The position numbers and the translations under genes were made by a program. A model generated the notes under the pieces. It ran no database searches. It was not told the DNA's origin and saw only the letters and a program-made list of their open reading frames with translations. Of a stretch of DNA of 63,883 nucleotides, positions 26,855 to 35,585 are shown piece after piece (the first letter of the stretch is position 1; the number at the start of each line of letters is the position of its first letter). Source of the stretch: Planctomycetota bacterium (GTDB lineage Bacteria; Planctomycetota; UBA1135; JADKAF01); the NCBI GenBank assembly GCA_016793245.1, contig JAEUHW010000190.1, forward strand, positions 1 through 63,883, in the 5' to 3' direction.

Positions 26855-28380
26855 GCCTCACCGTCCTTCGTCGCCGCATCTTCCTTCGTCGCCGTCTCGT
26901 CCTTCGGCGCCGCACCGTCGTTCGGCCCCGCTTCGTGCTTCGGCGCCGCATCCGCCGGCGCAGCATCCTCCGGATCGGCCTCGGCAGCGATCTTCGCCTT
27001 CGAGCGCCGCTTCGCTGGCGCCTTCTCGCGCTTCTCGAGCGCGGCGATCTTCACCGGTGCCTCTTTGGCCAGCTTCTCGAGCGCCTTCTTCGTGCGGCCG
27101 AGCTCCGTGCGCGCGAGCTCGCTCAAGCGCTCGCGCGCGTCGAAGTGCTCCGCGAGCTCGAGGCCGCGCCAGAGCGCAAGGTCGCTCTCGTCCTCGCTGA
27201 GCGCCGCGAGATCGAGCAGGAGATAGCACCAGTAGTCGCGGAGCCCCGGTCCTTCCGCCGCCAGGCGAGCGCCGAGCGCGGCCTCGTCGCACTCGTTCTC
27301 CAGCGTCAGCGGATCCAGCTCCGGCTCGAAGGCGCGCGCGTGCGCCAAGAGCTCGTCCGAGCGCATCCACTCGGGAGCGAGCGCGGCGCGCAAGAGCTCG
27401 CGCGTCGAGCGCTGTACGCGATGCTGATCGAGCAGATCGAGTCGCTCGAGCTCCAGCTCGCCTTCGATCCAGCGCACGACCCTCTCGTCGGCTTGCTCCT
27501 CCTCGCGCGCGAACGCCGCGAGCGCGCGTGCGCGCAAGAAGGCCTCGGGGTGCGTGAGGCCCTGCGAGCGCAGGTTCGGGTCCTTCTCGAGCACCTCTTC
27601 GGCTTGGCGCACGAAGGCCGCGGCGTCGATGCGCTTCAAGCCCGTCGCCGTCTTCAACAGGCAACCCACGGCGGCCTCGAGAGAGCCCGCGACGGCCAGC
27701 GCGGCGCGATCGGCGTAGACCTCCATCGCGCGGCGATAGCGCAGCGCGCTCGCGCGCGCGCTCGGCGGAGCGTCCGCCTCCTGCAGCGCGCTGTCGAGGA
27801 TCTGGCCCGCGATGCGATACGCCCCGTCCTCCGCGCGGTAGAGCGCGTGATGCGCGAGCTCGTGCGCGAAGAGCGCCTGGAGCTCGGAAGCGGAGAGCTC
27901 TTCGGAGAGCGGTCCGGAGAGCACGACGTGCAGCTCCTCCGGCAGGAACCAGAGCGCGGCGTTCCGCCCTTCCGCCAAGGCCGACTGATAGATCGTGAGC
28001 GGAAGCTCGATCCCGAACGCGCTCTGCGCGGCGCGCGCCGCGGCGAAGAGCTGCGGCTCCGCTTCGGGCTCGAGCCGCACGCTGGTCTTCAAGAGCTGGA
28101 GGCGCAGAGCCTCGGCGTGGAGCGCCGGCGCCTGCGCGGCATGCCAAGCCCAGAGCGCCGGCGCGGTGGAGCGGAGATGTTCGACGTAGCGGCGCTGCAG
28201 CGGCAAGGGCCGCAGCGCATCGGCGGGCGAGAGCACGAGGAGAGCGCTCCGAGCTGGGCGGGAGAGAGGGGCCGACAGGATGGAGGGGCGCCGCAGGGCT
28301 GGCAAGGCGGCGCGAGCGCTGGGAGCGCATGGCGCGCTTGCTCCGCGCGCCTCGCCCACCGAACATGCGCACTCGCGCAA
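26851..28380 (-). CDS. M48-type zinc metalloprotease coupled to the DUF4011 helicase
   Basis: A protein of about 509 residues (start uncertain). The zinc motif FAHELAHHALY (HELAHH at 173-178 in this numbering) and the third-ligand motif EVYAD (Glu220) are those of M48-like gluzincin peptidases. No TM helix is obvious, so it may be cytoplasmic, unlike HtpX. A long helical region follows, and the last roughly 50 residues are an Ala/Asp/Glu/Lys low-complexity tail. The longest frame begins at a TTG (28380) with an Arg/Ala-rich leader; GTG codons at 28359 or 28236 are alternatives, 28236 giving the more family-like start. Its stop overlaps the helicase ATG (ATGA), so the two products are made together. 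Confidence 0.82.
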   Translation of the reverse strand: MRECACSVGEARGASAPCAPSARAALPALRRPSILSAPLSRPARSALLVLSPADALRPLPLQRRYVEHLRSTAPALWAWHAAQAPALHAEALRLQLLKTSVRLEPEAEPQLFAAARAAQSAFGIELPLTIYQSALAEGRNAALWFLPEELHVVLSGPLSEELSASELQALFAHELAHHALYRAEDGAYRIAGQILDSALQEADAPPSARASALRYRRAMEVYADRAALAVAGSLEAAVGCLLKTATGLKRIDAAAFVRQAEEVLEKDPNLRSQGLTHPEAFLRARALAAFAREEEQADERVVRWIEGELELERLDLLDQHRVQRSTRELLRAALAPEWMRSDELLAHARAFEPELDPLTLENECDEAALGARLAAEGPGLRDYWCYLLLDLAALSEDESDLALWRGLELAEHFDARERLSELARTELGRTKKALEKLAKEAPVKIAALEKREKAPAKRRSKAKIAAEADPEDAAPADAAPKHEAGPNDGAAPKDETATKEDAATKDGEA

Positions 28381-28412
28381 CGCATACCGCGTGCGCCGAG
28401 CCCCTCCGCCTC

Positions 28413-29189
28413 ATGAGCCGCGAACAAGCCCCAAGCGCCGGATACGAATCAGCCGACGACGACGACGACCACGACGAGCTCGAGGAAGGAGGCGCCGCCG
28501 ACGACGGCGCCGAGATCGATCTCGGGGCGCTCTTGGGCTCGATCGACAGCCCCGCCGAAGCGTTGGAGCGCCTCGTGCGCCTCGGCGCGCGCCAGCGCGA
28601 ATGGAAGAGCTGGAAGCGCCTCGCCCAGCACGACTACGAAGCCGCCGAGGAAGAGCTCGCGGCCTGGCTCGAGGAGGTGCTGCGCGAAGATCCGCCGCCG
28701 CCCGAGACGCAGGCGTTCTTCTTCGGCCTCTTCGATGCCGAGGACGACGATGGCAAGGAGACCTTCGGCCTCCAGATCGGCGGCTCCTCCTTCTTCGCGC
28801 CCTTCGATCGCACCTTCGCTTGGGCCGCCGAGCCCGATTGGGTCCCCGATGACTGCTTCGCGCCCGAAGGCATCCTCGACGAGATCTATCGCCTCTCGGC
28901 GAGCGCGCCGCGAGAGCAACGCGACTTCGCGCGCTACACGATCGGTCTCGCGTACGCGGTGATCGCGGTGAAGCGCCTCTGCGCGCGCTTCGCGAAGAAG
29001 CTCGAGCTCTGGCAGCAGGGCGGACGCCAAGTGGCGGTCGGCTTCCTCGGAGGCGAGGCGATCCTGCTGCCGGATCCGCAGGCGAACCCGACGACGGAGA
29101 TCGAGGACGACGAGGAGCTGGAAGGCGGCGAGCTCGACGAAGCGGGGCTCGAGGACGGCGAGGCCAAGCGCGTCAGCGACGGCGACTGA
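28413..29189 (+). CDS. Acidic protein of unknown function, divergent from the protease-helicase operon
   Basis: A 258-residue protein I do not recognise. The N-terminus has an Asp/Glu tract (residues about 13-40, DDDDDHDELEEGG), the middle is a likely folded domain rich in aromatic and helical residues (AFFFGLFDAEDDDGKETFG, then FARYTIGLAYAVIAVKRLC), and the C-terminus is again acidic. No signal peptide or TM is seen. The ATG at 28413 was chosen; an upstream ATG at 28329 would overlap the protease leader. Divergence from the protease operon suggests shared control, but the functional link is inference. Confidence 0.7.
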   Translation: MSREQAPSAGYESADDDDDHDELEEGGAADDGAEIDLGALLGSIDSPAEALERLVRLGARQREWKSWKRLAQHDYEAAEEELAAWLEEVLREDPPPPETQAFFFGLFDAEDDDGKETFGLQIGGSSFFAPFDRTFAWAAEPDWVPDDCFAPEGILDEIYRLSASAPREQRDFARYTIGLAYAVIAVKRLCARFAKKLELWQQGGRQVAVGFLGGEAILLPDPQANPTTEIEDDEELEGGELDEAGLEDGEAKRVSDGD

Positions 29190-29442
29190 GCTTCTTCGCG
29201 TTCCCCGTCTCCATCCGTGATACGGCGCGGCGGCCGCACCGCGCAGCGAGCGCGACGCGCGAGCAGCGGCGGATCGCGCACGGAAGTGCACCGCTCCGGA
29301 TCCGAGCTTGCGTGAGGATCCCGGATCGAACTCGCCTCGCGCTTGACGAGGCGGCCGAGAAGATCGACAGTCCCGCGCGGTGAGCGCGCTACGTCTCGCG
29401 CTCCGACCTTCGCGTTCGGCACCCTCCCCCTGGGCCGCGCCG

Positions 29443-30825
29443 ATGCGTACTCCCATCCGGCTCGTTCCGCAGCGCTCTGGCGCTGACATCGGCGCTGACA
29501 TTGGCGCTGACATTGGCGCTGACATTGACGGTGCCGCGAGCTCGCTCGCGAACGCACCGCGGGCTGTGCACGCGGCTTCGTCGCATGTGCCCGCGCTCGA
29601 CGGATTGCGCGGGCTCGCGGTGCTGCTGGTGCTCTTCGGACACGCGCCGCTCTTGCTCGCGGCGAGCGGCAGCGATGCCGGCGGCTTCTGGCACGCGAGC
29701 CGCGGCGGCTGGATCGGCGTCGATCTCTTCTTCGTGCTGAGCGGCTTCCTCATCACGAGGATCCTGCTCGGCGCGCGCGGGAGCGCCGGCGCCTTTCGGA
29801 GCTTCTGGCTCCGGCGCGCGCTGCGCATCTTTCCACTCGCCTACGCCTATCTCGCAGTGCTCGCCGCGCTGGCCTACCTCGCGCCGGGCTTCGCGTCGCT
29901 GCGCGATCTGCCGGGCTTCGCCTGGGCCGCGTGCTATCTCGCGAACCTGCACATCGCCATCGATGGCTGGACGCAACCGCAGCTAGCGCTGCTGTGGAGC
30001 CTCGCCATCGAGGAGCACTTCTATCTGCTGTGGCCGTGCGCCGCGCTCGCGCTGCCGCGCCGCGCGCTCGGACTGCTGCTCGGCGCCGTCCTCGTCGCCT
30101 CACCATTGCTGCGCTGGTCTCTCTTGGACGACGTCGGCGCGCGCGGCATCTACGTGCTGACGCCTTGCCGCATCGACACGCTGGCCTGCGGGGCGCTGCT
30201 CGCGCTCGCGTGGGATTCAGCGTGGCGAGCGACGGTGCAACGCGCCGCGCGCTGGCTCGCGTTGCCGGCGTTCGCATGCGTGGGCAGTGTGTTGATCGCG
30301 GGCGTCGAAGCCGTCGATCCCGCGACACCGCGGTGGTTCCACATCGGCGGCTTCAGTGCGATCGCCGCCTCGTTCGCCGTCGTCTGCGCGCTCGCGCTCG
30401 AACGCTCGAGCGCCCTGGCACGAGCTCTCGCGATACCCGCGCTGCGCGCGGTCGGGCGCATCTCGTACGGCATGTACGTCTGGCACGCGCTCGTAGCCCT
30501 CGTCCTGCGGCACGGGCTCGATCGACTCGGAATGGACCTCGGGCTCTTCGCCAGCTCGGCCCTCTGGCTCATCGCCGTGCTCCTCGTCGCGAGCGCGAGC
30601 TATCGCTGGATCGAAGCGCCGTTCCTGCGCTGGAAGGACCGCATCGCTCGCCGCGATCCCGCAGCGGAGATCGCCGTCGCGCCGCCCGCGCCGCGCGTCG
30701 AGCGCGAACCCATCTATGAGCTGCTCCCGCAGCCTGCGCGAGGCGTGAACGTGGAAGTACCGTTCGAAAGCCTGCAGCGCGCGCACGCCCCGAGCCATCG
30801 CGACGAGCACGTCACGAGTTCGTAG
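29443..30825 (+). CDS. Acyltransferase 3 (OafA/YrhL-like) membrane protein
   Basis: About 460 residues with ten or so TM helices. The acyltransferase-3 signature HVPALDGLRGLAVLLVLFGH includes the catalytic-type Arg and His, and WIGVDLFFVLSGFLITRILL, LALLWSLAIEEHFYLLWP and ISYGMYVWHA follow. Such enzymes O-acylate surface sugars or other envelope molecules. The N-terminus before the first TM contains four ADIG-like repeats encoded by a 12-bp tandem array. The ATG at 29443 is preferred; a GTG at 29380 would add 21 residues. Confidence 0.9.
   Translation: MRTPIRLVPQRSGADIGADIGADIGADIDGAASSLANAPRAVHAASSHVPALDGLRGLAVLLVLFGHAPLLLAASGSDAGGFWHASRGGWIGVDLFFVLSGFLITRILLGARGSAGAFRSFWLRRALRIFPLAYAYLAVLAALAYLAPGFASLRDLPGFAWAACYLANLHIAIDGWTQPQLALLWSLAIEEHFYLLWPCAALALPRRALGLLLGAVLVASPLLRWSLLDDVGARGIYVLTPCRIDTLACGALLALAWDSAWRATVQRAARWLALPAFACVGSVLIAGVEAVDPATPRWFHIGGFSAIAASFAVVCALALERSSALARALAIPALRAVGRISYGMYVWHALVALVLRHGLDRLGMDLGLFASSALWLIAVLLVASASYRWIEAPFLRWKDRIARRDPAAEIAVAPPAPRVEREPIYELLPQPARGVNVEVPFESLQRAHAPSHRDEHVTSS
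29479..29526 (+). repeat. Four tandem 12-bp units inside the acyltransferase gene
   Basis: GGCGCTGACATC followed by three copies of GGCGCTGACATT, in frame, encoding (G/A)-A-D-I repeats in the N-terminal cytoplasmic segment of the acyltransferase. Because the unit is a multiple of three, slippage would change the length of this segment without breaking the frame. Confidence 0.9.
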
Positions 30826-31032
30826 CGCCTCCGCGCGCGGCGCAGAAATTCGCGGCGACGCGTGTCCCTCCTGCCTCGTGGCGCGTCCTGGCTCGGTGCG
30901 ATCCCCGCGGCGCTTCGCGCTCATCGTTCGTGCCGAGACTTCCGAGCACGGCGCCGCGGGGCCGCACCTCCTCGTCAGCCGCGCACCGTCCGCGTCTAGG
31001 CGCCTCCTCCGCTCCGCCGCTACACTCGCGGC

Positions 31033-31314
31033 ATGCACTCCGAACCACGCGACGACTACGTGCTGCACCTCTCCCTGCCCACCGACCTCGAGAGCTTCGT
31101 CGAGGAGACGAGCCGCGCCGCGGGTGTCGCCCCTGAGGAGTTCGTGCGGCGCTTGATCCGTGAGGATCGCGAGCGGCGCTCCGAGCAGGAGCGGCTCGAG
31201 GCGCTCTTGCTCGAAGGTTTGAACAGCGGGCCGGGGATCGAGTTCTCCTCCGAGAGCTGGCGCGCGAAGTGCCGTGAGTGGGACGAGCAGCGGAGACAGC
31301 GAGGAGCCTCGTGA
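31033..31314 (+). CDS. Antitoxin-like protein (ParD/ribbon-helix-helix type)
   Basis: A 93-residue protein with a short beta strand and helices (YVLHLSLPTDLESFVEE, then GVAPEEFVRRLIREDRERR) resembling ribbon-helix-helix antitoxins, and a C-terminal acidic/Trp-containing tail (FSSESWRAKCREW) of the type that binds ParE/RelE toxins. The stop overlaps the toxin GTG by 4 nt, the usual antitoxin-first order. In the family it neutralises the toxin and represses its own promoter. The 207 nt upstream contain no other gene. Confidence 0.72.
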   Translation: MHSEPRDDYVLHLSLPTDLESFVEETSRAAGVAPEEFVRRLIREDRERRSEQERLEALLLEGLNSGPGIEFSSESWRAKCREWDEQRRQRGAS

Positions 31315-31625
31315 AGGTCGATCTCACGAGCACCGCGATCCGGGATCTCTCCTCGATCGACGCGCGGTACGCAGAACGAGTCGAAGCCGAGATGCTCAGC
31401 CGTTGGCGCATGGCAGCGGAGCATGTCTTCGAGTCCCTGGCTCGTCATCCGGAGATCGGAGCCGTGGTTCCGTGGTCAGGAACCACTCGCGCGGAGTTCC
31501 GGAGCCTTCGCATGCCGGAGCCGTGCCATGCCTATCGCGTCTTCTATGTGCTCGAAACGCACCAGCTCAGGGTCCTGAGAGTGCTTCACGTAGCGCGAGC
31601 GCCGTGGCGCTGGACTCCATCCTAG
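31311..31625 (+). CDS. ParE/RelE-type toxin
   Basis: A 104-residue protein starting at a GTG that overlaps the antitoxin stop (GTGA). The fold signature fits ParE/RelE toxins: an opening strand (VKVDLTSTAIRDLSSID), two helices (RYAERVEAEMLSRWRMAAEHVFESLARHPEIG as one helical block), then the FRSLRMPEPCHAYRVFYVLE and VLRVLHVARAPW strands. ParE toxins poison gyrase and RelE toxins cut mRNA; which applies here cannot be decided. Confidence 0.75.
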   Translation: MKVDLTSTAIRDLSSIDARYAERVEAEMLSRWRMAAEHVFESLARHPEIGAVVPWSGTTRAEFRSLRMPEPCHAYRVFYVLETHQLRVLRVLHVARAPWRWTPS

Positions 31626-31757
31626 GTCCGGCACCCCAGAGCTGCTGACGCGCTCGTCTGCTACGCGCGAAGGCCCCTGCCGTAGGAAACTCTCGATCGA
31701 GCGACGAGTCCCGATCGCGACCGCTGCGCGAAGGTTCGCGACAGAATCCGCCTGCGA

Positions 31758-32882
31758 TCACCGCGCGGGCTCGAGCCGCACGAGGATCTCCTCCGCGCCT
31801 GGCCGAACCCCTTCGAGCACAGCCTTCCACGCGCCGGCTCCGCGATCCGGGCTGTAGATGTCGATCACGTGCTCCGCATCCGCGAGCCCGCTCCCGGACC
31901 AGCGCCCTTCGACATCGGTCTCCACGCGATCCAAGCGCGTGCCCCCGCTCGCGATCTGCACGACCGCTCCCGCGACGCCCCGCCCCTCGGGATCGAGCGC
32001 GCGTCCGCGCAGCGGGACTCCACGACGGAAGGCGAACACCAGCTCTTGTCCGTTCGGCAGCGTTCGCTGTCGCGCCGGAGGCAGGAGATGGGACTCGATG
32101 CGCACGCTCCCCCACTGCGCGGGGTGGAGCCGGAGATCGAGCTCGATCGACGGGAGCTCGTCGAAGGTCGCGCGACCTTCCGCATCGGTCGTCGCCTCTC
32201 GGAGGTCGAACCCGACGGCGCCGAGATGGACCGCGGCTCCTGGGACGGGTTGTCCATCGAGATCGACGACGCGCACCGAGAGGCGTTGATCGCGAGAGAG
32301 CGCGCGCACGCGGTCTCGTTCGTCGAGGTCTCGCTCTTCCGGGAGACTCGAACGCCACATGCCGTTCGCTTGAAGGCGCGTCTCGAGGTCGGTGAGCGGC
32401 AAGCGAAAGCGCGTGAGGGTCCATTCCCCATTGCGACGCTCGGCCTCGAACTCGGCGAAACCCTCGAACATCCCCGCGCGATGGAAGCGGAAGCTCCCGC
32501 GCGCGCGCTCGCCTTCGTTCACGACCTCGATCGCGCGCAAGCACTCTCCGGGGATCCAGGTCGCGAGCTTCGGCGTGATCAAGACCCACGCATCTGCCGC
32601 GGGCCCGGTGGAAGTCGTTGGCAGCGGGCGGAAGTCCTCTTTGGGCTCTCCGATCGCGAGCGCCAGCACGACGGTCAGGGTGCGGCTCGCGAAGGTATGG
32701 ATCGAAGCCGCGTTGCCGCTCTCGGCGAGCCGATCGATCTCCGCGACGGGCACCGCGGTCGCGACGGGCACGAGCTCGCGCACGAGTGCCTCGTCGAGGG
32801 GCTGCGGCCCACCGCATGCGAAGAGCAGCGGCGCCCAGAGCCACCAACGGATCTTCGTCCACCGCGTGCTCGAGTCGCTCAC
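31758..32882 (-). CDS. Lipoprotein with carboxypeptidase-regulatory-like repeats
   Basis: A 374-residue protein from a GTG overlapping the upstream FAH gene (GTGA). A lipobox LLFACGG near residues 19-25 indicates lipid attachment at the Cys. Two segments resemble carboxypeptidase-regulatory-like beta-sandwich domains: LSVRVVDLDGQPVPGAAVHL near 210 and LRGRALDPEGRGVAGAVVQ near 300, both followed by the T-D-(A/V)-E-G turn. It is the last gene of the sugar-acid-type operon, probably exposed at the cell surface or in the periplasm. Confidence 0.78.
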   Translation of the reverse strand: MSDSSTRWTKIRWWLWAPLLFACGGPQPLDEALVRELVPVATAVPVAEIDRLAESGNAASIHTFASRTLTVVLALAIGEPKEDFRPLPTTSTGPAADAWVLITPKLATWIPGECLRAIEVVNEGERARGSFRFHRAGMFEGFAEFEAERRNGEWTLTRFRLPLTDLETRLQANGMWRSSLPEERDLDERDRVRALSRDQRLSVRVVDLDGQPVPGAAVHLGAVGFDLREATTDAEGRATFDELPSIELDLRLHPAQWGSVRIESHLLPPARQRTLPNGQELVFAFRRGVPLRGRALDPEGRGVAGAVVQIASGGTRLDRVETDVEGRWSGSGLADAEHVIDIYSPDRGAGAWKAVLEGVRPGAEEILVRLEPAR

Positions 32883-33757
32883 GCGCGTACCGTATTGCGC
32901 AGCCTCCCGACGCCCTCGATCTCCACGATCACCTCGTCACCGCCCTTCAGGAAGACCGGCGGCTTCCGCGCGAAGCCGACGCCGGGCGGCGTGCCCGTGG
33001 CGATGATGTCGCCGGGCTCGAGCGTGAACGAGCGCGAGAGGAACGAGAGGATCTCGGCCACGCCGAAGACGAGCTGGCTCGTGCGCGAGTCCTGGAGCGT
33101 CTGCCCGTTCAGATGCAGGCGGATGCGCAGGTCCTGCGCCGCGCCGAGCTCGTCGGTGGTGACGATCGCCTCCCCCATCGGACAGAAGGTGTCGCAGGAC
33201 TTCCCGCGCGTCCACTGCACGTCCTGGAACTGGAAGTCGCGCGCGGAGACATCGTTCACGCAGGTGTAGCCGAGCACATGCTCGAGCGCGTCCTCGACAT
33301 CGATCTGCGAGGCGCGCCGCCCCACGACGAAGGCGAGCTCCGCTTCGTAGTCGACCTTCTGGCTGTCCGGCGGCAGGACGATCTCCTCGTCCGGGCCGAT
33401 CACGCAGCTCGGGAACTTGGTGAAGATCACCGGCTGCTCCGGCACGGGGAGCTTCGACTCGGCGGCGTGGTCGCGGTAGTTCAGGCCGACGCAGATCACC
33501 TTGCCGGGGCGCTCGATCGGCGCCAGGAGACGGACTTTCGCGCGCTCGATCACGGCGTAGGAGCGGTAGGAGCCGCGCGAGACGAGGGAGAGGAGGTCGC
33601 GCAGATAGTTGCCGTCCAGGTCGTAGGCGTCGTTCGGCGCGGCCGGGGGCCGCAAGCCGCACTCTCCGACATCGAGAACGGTGGCGCCATCGCCGAGGAG
33701 GACACCTAGCCGGGCCGCGCCCGAGCGCTGCAGCGGAGAGAAACGGACGATCTTCAT
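32879..33757 (-). CDS. Fumarylacetoacetate hydrolase (FAH) family protein
   Basis: A 292-residue FAH-family enzyme. The signature GLNYRDHAAESKLPVPEQPV, metal-binding DYEAELAFVVG and VNDVSARDFQ, and the late TGTPPGVGF are all in place. Close families include 2,4-diketo-3-deoxy-L-fuconate hydrolase, ureidoglycolate lyase-like and acylpyruvase enzymes. With a UxaA-type dehydratase and an SDR in the same operon, a role in sugar-acid breakdown is the most likely. The ATG at 33757 is followed at once by the standard start MKIVRF. Confidence 0.9.
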   Translation of the reverse strand: MKIVRFSPLQRSGAARLGVLLGDGATVLDVGECGLRPPAAPNDAYDLDGNYLRDLLSLVSRGSYRSYAVIERAKVRLLAPIERPGKVICVGLNYRDHAAESKLPVPEQPVIFTKFPSCVIGPDEEIVLPPDSQKVDYEAELAFVVGRRASQIDVEDALEHVLGYTCVNDVSARDFQFQDVQWTRGKSCDTFCPMGEAIVTTDELGAAQDLRIRLHLNGQTLQDSRTSQLVFGVAEILSFLSRSFTLEPGDIIATGTPPGVGFARKPPVFLKGGDEVIVEIEGVGRLRNTVRA

Positions 33758-33886
33758 GCCTCCGAGCCTAGCGGTTCTCCGAGAGGGAGCAAGGAATGCT
33801 CCTGAACGCGCGGCAGCGCCCCTAGGCGCTGCGCGGGAATCATCGGAGAAGCGGAGCGATCGCCCCTCGGAGCTGGCTCTCCGCGC

Positions 33887-35452
33887 TCAGAGCGAGAGCG
33901 GCTGCGGCGCCCAGATCTGGAACTCGCGGTGCAGGTTCTCCTCGGCGCGCGAGAGGAGCTCCTTCCCCGCGACGGCGCGGATGCGCTCGAAGACCCGCTC
34001 GCCCACCTGCTCGTGGGTCTCCGTGCCATCGATGATCGTGCCCGCGTTGAGATCGAGATCGGCGCTCATGCGCTCGAAGATCGGCGTGTTCGTCGCCAGC
34101 TTGATCACCGGCACGATCGCGTTGCCGATCGTCGTGCCGCGCCCGGTCGTGAACACGACCACGTTCGCGCCGGAAGCGACGAGCCCCGGCACGGACTCTT
34201 GGTCGTAGCCGGGCCCCTGCATGAGGTGGAGCCCCCTGCCGCGGATGCGCTCGGCGTAGCCGATCGTGCCCTCGACGCGCGTCGTGCCGCCCTTCGCAAT
34301 CGCGCCGAGCGACTTGATCGTGATGTTGAGGAGCCCGCCGGCGACGTTGCCCGGGCTCGGGTTCTCGTCGAGCTTCGCGCCGTAGCCCGCCGCGTGCTGC
34401 TTGTACCAATCGACGAGCGCGTAGATCGCGCGCGCCGTCGCGGGGTCTTTCGCGCGGCGCGCGAGCAGATGCTCCGCGCCGCAGAACTCCGGCACCTCGG
34501 AGAGGATCACCGCGCCGCCGTGCTGCACGAGTCGGTCGCCGGCGTTGCCGAGCGCGGGATTGGCCGAGAGACCGGAGAAGCCGTCCGAGCCGCCGCACTC
34601 GACGCCGAGCACCAGGTGCTCCGCGGAGCAGGAGCTGCGGCGCGCCTCGGCGACGGCGGGCAGGATCGAGGCAACGGCCTTCAGGCCCGCATCGATCGCG
34701 GCGCGCGTACCGCCCGACTCCTGGATGCCGACCCACGCGGTCGGCTTCTTCCACGAGAGGCCGCCCTGCGCCTGGATGTACTTCGAGAGCATCGACGAGT
34801 TCGTCTTCTCGCAGCCCAAGTGCAGGAACACCACGCCGCCGACGTTCGGATGATCGGCGTACGCGGCGAGCGTGCGCAGCACGGTCTCGACGTCGGAACC
34901 CTCGGGGCAGCCACAGCCGCGGTTGTGCGGGATCGCGACGATGCCGTCGACGGTGGGATAGAGCTGCTCGTTCCAGAGCGTCATCTCCGCTCGCATCGCG
35001 ATCTGCGACGACTCGTGGCTCGCGCACATGCTCGTCGGCACGATCAAGAGCCAGTTGCGCGTGCCGACGCGGCCATCGGGGCGCAAGTAGCCCTGGAAGC
35101 GTGCGCGGCGCTCGGGAGGCAGGAGCGGCGTCGCCGGAAGCGCTTGCAGCTCGTCGACGTCGCGAATCACGGGCACCTCGTTGCCCATGTTCTCCTTGGT
35201 GACCGGGTCGCCCGCGGCGATGCCGCGCGAGGTCCCGATCGGCTCGCCGTATTGGAGGACGAGCTCGCCCGGGGGAATCGCGCGCAGCGCGAAGCGATTG
35301 CCCGGCGTCACGGGCCCGCGGAGCTCCAGGCGCTCGCCTCGCGGGGACTCGGTCTGCGTGCCCTGCTCGAGGGCGCGCTTGGCGACGGCGACGTTGTCGC
35401 GCGGCGAGACGACGACCCCGAGATCGCTCAGGGGAGTGAGTTGCGAGAGCAT
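33887..35452 (-). CDS. UxaA-family altronate/galactarate-type dehydratase
   Basis: A 521-residue enzyme combining an N-terminal SAF-like domain (residues about 1-90) with the UxaA C-terminal domain. Family stretches are [60 protein letters not shown] and [20 protein letters not shown]. The conserved Cys residues fit metal binding, and these enzymes dehydrate sugar acids such as altronate or galactarate. The exact substrate is unclear. The ATG at 35452 starts the SAF domain; the frame upstream overlaps the epimerase gene and is discarded. It is followed by the FAH gene after 129 nt. Confidence 0.9.
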   Translation of the reverse strand: MLSQLTPLSDLGVVVSPRDNVAVAKRALEQGTQTESPRGERLELRGPVTPGNRFALRAIPPGELVLQYGEPIGTSRGIAAGDPVTKENMGNEVPVIRDVDELQALPATPLLPPERRARFQGYLRPDGRVGTRNWLLIVPTSMCASHESSQIAMRAEMTLWNEQLYPTVDGIVAIPHNRGCGCPEGSDVETVLRTLAAYADHPNVGGVVFLHLGCEKTNSSMLSKYIQAQGGLSWKKPTAWVGIQESGGTRAAIDAGLKAVASILPAVAEARRSSCSAEHLVLGVECGGSDGFSGLSANPALGNAGDRLVQHGGAVILSEVPEFCGAEHLLARRAKDPATARAIYALVDWYKQHAAGYGAKLDENPSPGNVAGGLLNITIKSLGAIAKGGTTRVEGTIGYAERIRGRGLHLMQGPGYDQESVPGLVASGANVVVFTTGRGTTIGNAIVPVIKLATNTPIFERMSADLDLNAGTIIDGTETHEQVGERVFERIRAVAGKELLSRAEENLHREFQIWAPQPLSL

Positions 35453-35585
35453 GGGCAGAGCGACGGAGCTGGAGCTGCGGTGGGCGCGCGGACGGCGCGC
35501 CAGGGAAGAGATCCGCACCCTAACGCCGCCGCTACGGCCTTTCTTCGCGCCGAGCGAGAACCCTACCGGCGATTGCCGCGCGTTC

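Noticed and set aside
23504..27226. A 1240-residue plus-strand open frame opposite the DUF4011 helicase
   Set aside because: Gln/Arg/Leu-rich antisense shadow; the helicase motifs on the other strand are unequivocal.
29479..29526. Possible short CRISPR-like repeat array
   Set aside because: Units are 12 bp, directly abutting without spacers and in frame within a gene.
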